Positions 38,801-50,800 of a stretch of 64,000 nt of DNA are shown in pieces. The first letter of the stretch is position 1. Every line of letters starts with the position of its first letter. This DNA is from Symsagittifera roscoffensis (Eukaryota > Xenacoelomorpha > Acoela > Convolutidae): contig NC_087062.1 in assembly GCF_963678635.1 (NCBI RefSeq), forward strand, positions 11,018,670 to 11,082,669. Reading direction: 5' to 3'. Made by a program: the position numbers and the translations under genes. Below the pieces are notes generated by a model that made no database searches, had not been told where the DNA came from, and was given only the letters and a program-made list of their open reading frames with translations.

Positions 38801-41800
38801 TTCTCAATAGAAAGCTCAGTGCTAATTTATTGCTTTTATTAATAGGGGTGGCAATTCTTAGGTAGATACCACAGGGAGGGCAATTGTTCAGTATATCCAA
38901 TTGATTTGATTTTCCATGTTTTTCTCCTTGATAGTTAGTACAGAGTTTGTAAATAGCTTCTTTGGCCAATATGGAGCAATTAAAGCGCAATTATTGTTCC
39001 GACTTTCGAAAAAAAAAACGAAACTTTTATGCTTGGTGTGTTTTTTACTCACTCAGTCTTCGGAGATCGAAATAGCAGTTTTTAACAAAAAAAATTTCAG
39101 CACCATTGACGCTATAATTCCCTGAAATCAAATTTAAATTTATTTTCTATCTCCGGTCATTTTTTGCAAATTTCTGCGAGTTTAAAAATTGCCAATTTCG
39201 CCATACTTTGTACTAATTTATGCTCACTTAGAAAATTTTATCCAGTAATCTTGAAAACTTAACGCTAATTATTTACGCGTGGCGAATTATCCCGCACAAC
39301 AAAATCGTCTTATTAACTTCGTACAACTGAAATTTTTACACTAGATCTTTGATATTGTCCAAAATTTATTGTTTTTCAATATTTTTCTTTACCAAAAGTA
39401 TATTTGATATGGATTAAGGGGCAGTCGGAACATTCAGGGCTTCGCCCTGATATACGAGCAGCCTTGTTGTGTTCGAGCGGCGATTTTGTCTGCATCAGAA
39501 TTCGTAACAAATTAAGTTGAGGAAGGCTGTTTGTTCTTAAAATTTTTCCTTCTGTATTTTAAATGGCGCGAGAGGAAAAGATTCAAAAACAAACTTTTTT
39601 CATTTTTTTAAGCCTTATAAATTATCTTTGAAGGGCAGTCGGAATATTCAAGGCTGGGCTATGATACGAGCTGAGCTGTTTTGTTATGAGTTACTGCAAA
39701 ATTAATTGATGATAACTTTAATGACGTTTTGCTATGCATTGAAAGTGGTTTTTATCGCTATCTTTATAAAACTTTAGAAAAATTCAAAGATTGAAAATTT
39801 TTAAAATTAATATACAAGCTGGTTCTTGAATCAAATGCACCCTCAAAGAAAATATAAAGCCGGTCTGTAAAAAACCAGAAATTGTGATGTGAAACTAATA
39901 TGCTGATACTACAAACTGTGATAGGTCGAAGCTCGTGAGGGGACACCTCCCCTCCCCTCACATAACATCACCCCCTCCCCTCCAAAAATGAACTAAGGCA
40001 CGCGCAATGTTGTGTTTAGCTGATTGAATACTGTTGATTTTCATTGTGTTTAGATGTTCCTAGTCTTAGAAAAGCTTACCGTACAACTGGTATCCGTCTA
40101 CGAGGGGCTGTGTCCAGCCTATGGTCACACTGTCACTGGTGCGCCCCACCACTCTCGGGTCACGAGGCTTCTCGGGTGGGGCTCCTGTGCTGAAGGCGAT
40201 GACGTCACTAACACTCTTGACCAGCAGATTGCCGAACTCGTTCTCTTCCTCTCTTCGCGCCTCCACAGCCAAGTTGTACCTGAAAAAAGATGAGGTGGTA
40301 TATAAAAATGCGATGTTATGTAATAATTATGTAAATGTTTCATAACAATTATGTAACAGTTACGAAAGTTATGCAAATTCATTCATATGATGTAACTTTT
40401 CGGCTGGCCTATATACTCCGCGCATTTTCGGTTGGTTTATACTTCGGCTGGTTTATTTACTCTCAAATAATGAATGCAAAGCATCCATTAGTAGTTTAGT
40501 TTTAAAGCCCAGAGGGCGCATATCAGCTTAAACATTTGTTGTGGTTCCTTCCTTCGATTCGCAGAGGATCTATGAAAGGTATCTAGCCTGTCTAAGCATT
40601 GTCAGTTTCTCTTATTTACCCACATTCCAGACTGTGTTATCTTGTTAAGCGAAATTTTTTTTTGCTACTCTAGGTTACAGCTAGACGTCAGGTTACAAGG
40701 GCTCAATTACACGATCTGACGATATCGAAGTGAACGCCTCTCCCCTATGTTAATTGCCTCATTTATTGATCTCTTACCTGAACTTTTTGATTTCTTTGTT
40801 TTTTTTGCGAGTTTCGATCATTACACTAATCTGAAAAAAGAGTAGTCGGTCGCTGTGCAAGCAGCACAAAATACTTCGAACTCACTAATAGTTTTTAATC
40901 AAATTTTAAAAAAATGCCCCTTAACAGTTTAGTTGAAAATAAGTTCGAAGGTTTAAAAACCACATTGCCTTAAAAAAACATGAAGTCACATTGCAAGTGC
41001 ACTACTGTAAATTATTCTGAAAGGCAAAAATATTTGGACCAATTTTTTCTCGAGTTTGATTTGAAAACTTTGAATGCCGGGATGGGTAACGGTTAGAGGC
41101 GACTTTATTATTGCCCATTTTGTCTGGTCTCGCCGATGGTCCTATTTTACGACATCTATTTTCGGCCGAACGACCCCAAATTTTTTGAAGGCGTCCTCAT
41201 ATATTATACACCCCCCTACCTCGAAAATACTAGATCAACCACTGTGTTCAATGTTTTGTGTTCAGTTCAGAAAAGAATGATCAAAATATTCTGCACTATG
41301 CTTGCAAACTGGTTACAAAATTGAGTTTTTAACAAGTTAATAAGTTATGTGCTGAGCTGACCTGGCATTGGGTTTGAGGAACTGGAGGCTGACCTCGTTG
41401 TGTTCGGTGTCTGTTTCATATGCCTCCTCGTCCCCCTCATACCACCAGTAGACTCTGTAGTGGGACGCCTTCTTGAAGTGTACACTCTTCAGCAGCTTCG
41501 CTACACACATACACACGCACAAACATAGGGATACATTGTCAATTTAATCATTGAAGAGAATGCGCAAAACATCCGAAATCACAAACAGTCAAAAATTGGG
41601 TGGCCTTTTTGCTATTGCTAAGCCTGTGTTTCTCTCAGTGAAAGGAAATTTCTAGCCATATCACAAGATTCAGTACTGGAGTTATATTGATGGCTGATTT
41701 TTTAAATCATTTTACTACCGATATGCGTTAAATGGATTTCATAATGGAAGCTCGGAAACACTCGATGATTTGTACTTACCTAAAACTATGAATCATTAAT

Positions 41801-44800
41801 GATATATAGAATAATTGAGTTCAGCTAAACAAGAACATATATTTGCTATGCAAGTAGCAGAAAAGGTTCATTACGGCGCCCCAATTTTTTTGAAATGAAA
41901 TCTTCATACGATCGTAAAATTAGAATCTAAAGACACATGATAAAATACTTAACGGATTTGTTTATCATCCCGCAGTTGGTTTCCATGGATAATAATTGAT
42001 TATAATCGATTTTTGTGGTCAAATATGTTGGCGTTATAATCAATTATAATTACATTTTGGGACCAAGCAATCGATTATAAATCATCATAATCCATTGTTA
42101 TTGGCGGTGGGTAGGTTTAGAAATCGAGTAGGCTGTGAGTAATGCAGAAAAATTTGCAAAGTATGCAGAAAGCTTTGAAACAAATTAAAGAGATTATAAT
42201 CTATCACCATCCACTCTAATGGATTTTAAATGAATTATAGTTGATTGTGATAGATTATATGGAGGCGGAGCAATAAGCTGAATCGTCCAAATGCAGAATG
42301 GGTCCAAGAGCAGAAAAACAGAGCAAAATTGACTTACGTTGGTTTATACGGGCTAATTGATAAAGCAAATCATTAGAATGGTCCAAAATACCAAGAAAAC
42401 GAATAAATTATACATGAATTGAATATTTTCATTAAGTTTTTTATTAAAATTTTTTGAAATATCTTTATTAAATTATTCAAGTTATGCATAAAATGTTCGT
42501 TGCATTGTTTTTATTGACATTTCTGATAATTAAGTAACCGATTAGCTTATAAAAGTTGATATTTTTCAGTTTTTCTGCTCTTGGACCCTCTCTGCCCTTA
42601 GACCATTCTGCTTATTGACTGGCAATCAGAATATATTCTCTATAAATTTTTTGCACACTTTGCAACTTTTTCTGCATTACTCACAGCCTACTCGATTTCT
42701 AAACCTACTCACATTTAGTTATTTAATGCAAAACCAAATTTTTGCACCTACCCTCAAACCCTCGCACCTACCCACACCCCTTTACGCCACCCCGCCTACC
42801 CTCACCCCACCTACCCCCTAACTACACTCCCAGCCTAACAACCCCCCCCCCCCAACTTACTCCACTACCCACCCTTAAGCCGCAACTACCTCCTCTTCCT
42901 CCACCTACCCCAACCCTCCCCCCTACCCCAACACTCTCCTCACATATTTTTGCTGTAGCCAAATGTAAAACACAATTTAACAATTGTAAAGTCAAAGTTT
43001 TGAATATTCGATTTTAAGGCTTTGGAAAAGTCAAGCTCTTACTCTTAAAAATCAATTATAATCCATTATAATCTTTTATAATCCGTAATAATCCATTATA
43101 ACGGATTAAATTGATTTCTGCTTCATTTGCTATATATTCGCTTGCAGGCCATTTTAATCGATTGTTTTAGAATTTTATGTAGACGACCATGAAAATCCTT
43201 TATAGTCAATTTCTATCCAGGGAACTTCATTGCGGGATTGCTTAGGCCTTTTTCGCTGGGTTCTATGACAATTACTTTGCCAAAATTTTGTGTAGGCCAT
43301 CTTTCTCTGGATTCCATTCACAAAAACCACTAACGCGTGCAAAAAACGTGTCTATAAAACCAAAAGCAAGCGAGCTTACTTTTGTGCTCTGTTATAAAAC
43401 CGAGATTGGCGCCGCAATGTTTCGACCACAGTTAGATTTGCAAAACAGAAGATTTTTAAAATAATTTTCGGTTTACAATTGTTTTTGTCAGTTTTATGTG
43501 CAGGTGGGGTTGAAAAACACTAAAAATTCAATTTGAATACCCTTCAATATAACAAACATTTGGCTGTTTAACCCATTGGAAATGATAGCAATCTTAACTG
43601 CCCAGGTTGACCACCCAACAGTAAATCTCTTAACCTGGAACTTTTAAAGTTTTTGAAAAAATAACTACTATTTTATAACATTTTAGCAGGAAAAGTTCTC
43701 AGATATCAACTTTTCCCGCAAAAAAAACAATGGACATAATTTTTTTTTCGAAAAATAGCCAAAAATAATTTTGAATGTGTTTCGATACCGCTTTTACAGA
43801 TTTGCAGTATTTATTAGAATGGTGTGGTGCATATTTAGCGTTTGAACATTAATTTGGAGTCATTCAATCATAGGTTTTGCTGAATCACCTTAAATAGTTT
43901 TGTACGTGTTTTACAAAAGTTTAGATATATAATAATGAAAACTCGCATACAGGTTGCATCTAAAAAGCAAGATGCACTTCCTTCGCTTAGTTTATGTGGC
44001 GAGCTGTTTAATGCGATTTCCGTACATAAAATTTTTTGTTTGAAATGTTTCTACATTTTAACGCTTTAAAAAAAATCCTATCTTGTAACATTCTTCGAGC
44101 CTAAATCTTTGAGAAGTTGTAAGATTTTGATGAGAAAAATCCAAAGGTTACCACCTTTTCATCAACCCGAGTGTTAATTGCTCAGTATGAAGAAGGAACT
44201 TTCGGAATTCGACGTCATCTGATATTATGTGTTACCTAATTTTGCTAGAAAAAAACACAAACACAATGTTCGTCTCCTTTTTTTTTGGTCGAAACCTTAA
44301 CACCTAACATAGTTCTACTCGTTATTTGATGATGAATGATGATATGATGTTATCAGGTTGAATTATTGTTCTCCTAGAAGCGGGGCAAACAAAATTGAGT
44401 TCAAACCAAGCTGTGCAACGTTATTTTATTATTGGTGACCTTTTTCGTGATAAAACCGATGATGAATCATACCATACCTTCAAGTTCAGGATCGTCAGGC
44501 TCTGTAAATTTCAGTCAATTTAAAATATGATATTCAATTCGTCTAATTAAAACACTGTTTTTTGTTCAGCCACACATTAAAATACTCAATATTCAATTCG
44601 TCTAATTAAAACACCGTTTTTTTTCAGCTCACAACATTAATAATCAGGAATTGACTTATAATACTTTTGGGAACATTAAATGTCAAAAATCAACTAATAA
44701 AAATTCAGAGAAAAAATATAGATTGCATATAGTAGAATAATAAAATCTGAGAAAAAATATTAAATATGAAGAATATATATTTTTTCAAAATTAGAAAAAA

Positions 44801-47800
44801 AAATGGCTTTTGGAGTAAAAAGAACATATATAAGCATTTTTCGGTTAGTTTAGTTCGACAGTTTTAGAAAAAAAATCTATTTCAACTTTGATGTTACCAT
44901 TCACTTTCGCTGAAATAACATATTTGTGCGCACATTTAAATTCAAAACAGTAGTGCAACAGTAGATTATTTGTGATATACTTACTCCACTTAGGACGTGA
45001 ACTCCCTGGAAATGAAAACTGATAAGAGATTTCCAAGAAAGCGGAAAAATGTTACGTAATAGTCTCTGTTGGTAATTTTTGAAGTTGGTAAACTTTTCAA
45101 ACATTTTGGAAAATGCAAACATGCAGATTAAATAGCCATTTAGAGATTGAGATTTGCCGCGGAAAGTCCCACTGAAATATAAGTTGATAGAACGAGGGAT
45201 GAAACTTGACCCAAACGAGGGATGATTTGAGCCAAACTAGAAAAACCAAGTACATACATCACATGACCTTTAGTCCTTCCACTTTGGGTACAACAATACA
45301 AATGAAGGCTGCTTCCAACTCGAATATAAATGATATATGTTAGAAAGTTAGGCTTGGAAGCAGCCTAGGTTTGTTAGTTTCCCGCAATTTATAAGCCCCG
45401 AAACGTAAAAAAAAAGATTTCTAAAAATATTTCTGTCAAAGTCCTACAGTGAACTTTACAATGTGAACTTAAAAATGGTAGATTAAAGCCAGAGGTAGGC
45501 TGTTCGAAGCTAAGCAAGAGCCCGTTTTGCTCAGTTTGTTGAGTAAACTATCTCTGATATCACAAATGACCACCATTGTTCCATCGATGATTCAGAACTG
45601 TAGTAGTATTTCACTATCTGTCTCTGTTTTTTTGATATTTCTGTCCAAATAGTTAATGAAAAATACAAAATTGCAGTTAAATATTACACCAAAAAAGCAA
45701 CAAATTTTCTACGCTTACGGCTTTTTTCTAGGTAAAAAATTTTGCTGAATAGAATCACGAAATCATTTTTTCAGATTGCACTTCTATCAACCAAAGACAT
45801 TTTTTGAGCTCGCCTTCTTTTTAGCTATTTTAAAAAATGCATGTGGCATAAGTACAGTTTTTTTTTCATTTATTTATTTGCTTTGTTAGCGCTTAAAATT
45901 TTTGTTCCTATGCAAACTTAACAATCAGTTATTTTTTTGCTTTATTTTTTCTCAAAATTCATTTTCTTCAAGAAAATTTAAAATAGATTTGAAAGTTTTA
46001 GCAAATTTAGTTTTGTTTCGAACTTTTTGAAAAAACCCCCTAGTGTTTTGTTTTATCTTCTGTCGGCTAGTTTGCCATGCTATGCCTGTTCTGTACCGCA
46101 AAAAAGCAAAGCTTATTTGAACAATTTTATTGAATTTTATTTTTGATTACTTTACAATTAAGAAACCTCTAGTTTTCCAAATTTCAAAACTATTTGTGAT
46201 CGGGATGTTGTTTGCCGCAGAAATTTCAAGTTTTCATTAAACTATTTTCGAAAAGAACTTTTTACATTGTCAAATATATTGATGGTTAGAGCTCAAAATT
46301 TACAAAGGTTATGTAATCATCCGAAAACCGCTTTTGCAAAAATATGGGTGCTTGCAAATCGTTAAATTGGCCTGTTTGGAATAGTTATTTTAGAAAACTT
46401 CTAATTTTCTCAACGCGATTCCAGGGGAGGATCGAGAATTTTCTCGGGGGGGGGGGGGAGGGTTTTCAAAAACTTTTCGAAAATTTATTTGTCGACCTAA
46501 TTTTTTAGGTTAAGCAAACTGATTTTCTGAGCTCTAAAAAATCACCAGAAAGACCTTATTTCAGCCATATGTTCTGCGCCAAAACAAAGCGAAAAAAAAC
46601 AGGTCAAAAAGCGTTTTTATCCAGTTATTGGTAAAATTTGACGTCAAAATCGTTTTTTTTTCTGAGGGTACGCTCTGCCGTTAAAATGACTATGTATTGG
46701 CGCTAACGGCGCTTTTAGAAAATATTTTAATTTCGATTAACCAAAAACAGATATCTTGAAGTAGTAACAAAAAGTGGGACACTTTGAGTCAGCAGGGGGT
46801 CAAATCCCTGAGGGGAGGGCGTCTGTTTACCCCCCCCCCCCCCCCCCCGAAGTCTACCATTGACTACAGAACTTTTCACTAACTACCTCATAAATCTTTA
46901 GTTATTGTAGGGTAGACAAAACAAATAAAAAAAATTTGTTGGTTTGCTATGTTGACACCAAAAATTGCTAGTTTTTGCCCTGTTTTGTATTATAAAATTG
47001 GCAATACTTCTGGTAAAGCGAGAAGAACACAAGAAAATGCGAAGCTCTGCTTTAACTCTGTGTAAAACTTGAAATTGTTTCTTCAAGTTTATTGATTTTT
47101 TGTAGAATATTTACAATTAAAAAAAAATTCCTAGTTTTGCAGTTTTTAAAGAAGAAAATGACAAATATTTGAGACCGGGATATTCTTTCCTGCATAAATT
47201 TCATGTTTTTTTAAAACAAAAAATTTGTACAGTCTGAATTATATTGATGATTAGATCTCAAAAATTACAAATTCTACGTAATCATCTGAGAACCTCTTTT
47301 GTACAGTTATGGGGGTTTGCTAATTGTGAGTTTGGCCTGTTTGTGATAGATATTTCAAAAAAAACTCTTAAATTTTGTAACGCGATACCAGACGCGGATT
47401 TAAGATTCGATAAAAATGGGGAGGCTGATTTTCAAAAACATTCCGAAAAATTTCTCGACCTTCATTTTAGGTCGACCAAATGGATTTTTCGAGTGATCCC
47501 ATAGCAATATAAACACCCTATTTTGACTATAAATTTTGCTCGATTGACTAAAGTTTTTGGTATGCCCATTCCCCGCTCCTTCCCCACTATATCCGCCCCT
47601 ACGCGCAGCGTAAGCAATGAACCAAACTGATTTATACATATTGGCGCCAAGGGCGGTTTTAGAAAAATTTTAGATTCAGTGAGCTAAAATCAGATGTCTT
47701 AAAGTAATGCCTTAAAGTAAAGACATCTGACGAAAACTTTTCAGAAACTTTTCACAAACTTTTCAGAAACTTTTCACAAACTTTTCACAAACTACTTCAT

Positions 47801-50800
47801 ACATCTGCAGTAATTGTAGGGTAGACAATAAAAATTATAAGAGAATAATTGTTGGTTTGCTTAGTTGAAAACAGAATAAGATTATTCAAATTATTTATTT
47901 TCCCTGTAGATTATTTATCCTTAAAGATTATTTATTTTCCCTGTATTGTTTCAAAAAATTGGTACTACTTGTGTGTAAAACGAGAGAAGCGCAAAAAAAA
48001 TGCGAAGCTCTACTCAAGCTGAGTGTAAAAGCTCAAAATGTTTGAACTTTTTTGTATATTATTTTACAATTGCTTGTTGGGGGAAGTATTCACACATAAT
48101 GAAAAAATTCTCTGCGTTCGAAAAAGCATTTTTAATCAAATTTTAACCTGAAAGCAAAAAAATAACAAAACAGCAACAACGACTATAGTTGGTGCAGGCC
48201 AGCATCAAACCTAATTGTTCAAAAAAATGGATTCCAATGTAAATCCATTCAAAAAAACAGGCAAAATATTTAATGTCCCTACCCACAGACCATAGTGACC
48301 ACTGTACTGTGGCACTTGAACCCTGTATGTCCTTCACCACTATGTTTGATGGTCCATGAACTAGTCCCCTGTATGGCACCACTATGCTGTACCCTGGCAG
48401 ACAACCTTCATAGCCCTGGATCGCTTGAGTGCTCTGGCGTATTTTTTTCGTCTGAGCAAACAGGCTCTGTAGTTTGCGCTGCTCGGCGGCTAAAAACAAT
48501 AAAATACATTTTAAAATCAAAATGGTTACAAAACTTTGTATGTTCGTTAGATTGAAAACATCAATTTTACTTGATGCAACTAGCTTATAAAAATGAATGC
48601 TAACTTTCCAGTTTTGATCCAGAAGCGATCTTCATGAAGTACTGCGAAGTAGTGTAGCCTTCGATCACAAATGGCTTCTTACAGATGAGGTGGTCACACA
48701 GAGCCACCAACTGCACTCTGTAGAAAGAGCCAGGCACTGCTTCGTCTATGCAGCCAGTTCTACTTTCGGGTGACAGCACTGGACCGTGCGGCTCACCGTC
48801 CTTGATCAACTGGTAGCCCTGGAAAAAGAAGCAGTTTTAGGCAGCTTAAAAGGAGTTGATTGGTTTCAAATTTTCGGGCTTTTCCCAATTCTATTTCCAG
48901 ACCCCCTCCCATTCAATTTTTGGTGGCTATAATTTTGCTGTTACTAGGCAGGCGGGGGACTATAATGGGAAAGACTCAAATTTCTGCACATTCGGTCGTT
49001 TAGTCAGAGAATAGTCCTGGTTTATACACACTTTAAGGTCAATTTACAAAAAAAATGGTTAAATTTCATTGAAATTGAAAAATGCTGGATAAAAATCTCA
49101 GATAAAGCATTTGAAATTGTATTTTAAATAGTATTTATAGAATTAAAATAACATTTACAAATAAAGCATAAAAATCCTTTCTAATTTTTCAGAATGAGAA
49201 AAAAAAAACAGAAAAAAAAAAAAAAAAAAATCCTGTCAATAAAAAAAATTGTTCTTTAACAAACCATCACTTTCGCATCTCCGAACTCTATGGGGTCCTC
49301 CCACTGCATCTGGAATCCCCCCTCGTAGAGGCACTTAATGGTGAGGGTGCCTGGGATGGGGGGAGCACAGGGGGAAAACTTGACGGAATTGCTCTCCTCG
49401 CTGATGATCTCACACACTCCGAAAGATCCAGTTTTGGACACCTCATTCGTGCCCACGTGAGTCTTTAAACAACTCAAACTAATCATATCTAATTGAAGTT
49501 TCTGATGCAGTCTCAAAAAAAATGCAAAATCATTTTTTATTAATTCTGTTTTAGCAGAATCTGTATATATTTGATTGTGTACTTGTGCCAAAAAGTTCAA
49601 TCGTGCCAAAAAAAAGTTGATCAAAGTTATTTTTACACATCCCAGGTAAGTGAGCACGTAATTAACTCAAATTGGCTGAACTTAAAAAGTAAAAATCGCC
49701 TACTTAATACAAAGTAAAATTTCATCTTCAGAGAGCCATGAATTTTTATTTAAAACAAAAAAATGCTACGGAAGACATGAATGGTCCAATTGCTCTTTAA
49801 CATATTGGATTTAATTTTTGCTACAAAAATCATTTTAAAAAATTCCAAAAAAAATTTAAAATGGACGTCTTTTTTTTGAGCGGCCCAAAAGTATAATTCT
49901 AGAAACATTCTAGCAGCAGAAATAAATTGCTCGCTTTGCTGCTTTATTGAAAAAAATTGGTTCAATAATATTAGGTTTTTGAGATTTATTATTGATGCGG
50001 TGCTGTTTATAATATTTTAGGCCGCTTAAGTAAAAGGGGCCAAAGCCTTCTCTCTCAAAAAAAATCAAGAGCAGTGAATGTCAAAACTCAGTGTTGCTTC
50101 TACCACGGCAATAATTGCATCAATTGTCACAACTCAATATGCAATGATTTTCAAACCGGATACACTGGCAGCGGTTACGTAGCAGTATTTAGACAACCGC
50201 GTATTCAGACACTGTATTAACCAATCAGAATCGAGACAAGGAATATATGAAATTGATTTCTTGCTTGGCTCAATTCTGATTGGTTAATAAAATGTCTGAA
50301 TACGCGGTTGTCTAAATACAGACTGCACTTCACTCGCAGCCTACATCACAGACTATTGGAAATAGAGAAAATTGGAAATTTCGGTCGATTGGCATTCTCC
50401 AAACCGCAAAAAAAAAAAAAAAATTGCCGCAGGAATAGCATGTTTTTAACTTTGACCTCAAAATGGCAATATTTTTCAGACTCAATAGTAAAAATGCGTC
50501 AAAAAAACTTAAGTAGAATTACAAAACTCGTCTTATAAGTTGAATTAGTTTCAATCGAAAGTCAGGTAAAATTTGATAGCCTGAGCAGTATTATTCTAAA
50601 ACTCACACATGAAAATGCTTGAATTCGTTTCAATCGAAACCAAGTAAAATTTGATAGTCTGCTGAACAGTAATATTCAAGCATCCACACATGAAAATGCT
50701 TTGAGTCGTCTACAGTTCAATTTAGATAGACTAAAACGCATAATTGTCAAAAAGAACGGCCTTGCAAGCAGCGACGCTTGCTTTGCTTTGCGATTCGCTC

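Larger units (their letters stand above)
37439..40079 (-). other. Intron 9 (2.6 kb)
   Basis: Contains a GATCTACTTAACAAT element (38701-38900), a hairpin-ended element (38991-39469) with a nearby fragment (39630-39700), and a GCTGTGCAAGTAGCACAG motif near 37735. The rest is AT-rich. Confidence 0.55.
45920..48120. repeat. Tandem ~920-bp segmental repeat, about 2.4 copies
   Basis: Shared blocks recur ~920-970 bp apart: TTGTAGGGTAGACAA at ~46905 and ~47815, AATGCGAAGCTCT at ~47036 and ~47999, GGCCTGTTTG with TAACGCGATaCCAG at ~46370 and ~47335. Confidence 0.6.
45006..48282 (-). other. Intron 5 (3.3 kb) with segmental repeats
   Basis: It carries a ~920-bp tandem segment in about 2.4 copies (roughly 45920-48120), each of the two fuller copies with a hAT-like element, a 12-bp short tandem near 47740-47800, and a small hairpin at 45308-45369. 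The remainder is AT-rich and featureless. Confidence 0.55.

Noticed and set aside
42742-43017. Proline/threonine-rich open frame
   Set aside because: Pure consequence of the C-rich low-complexity tract; no start context or splice support.
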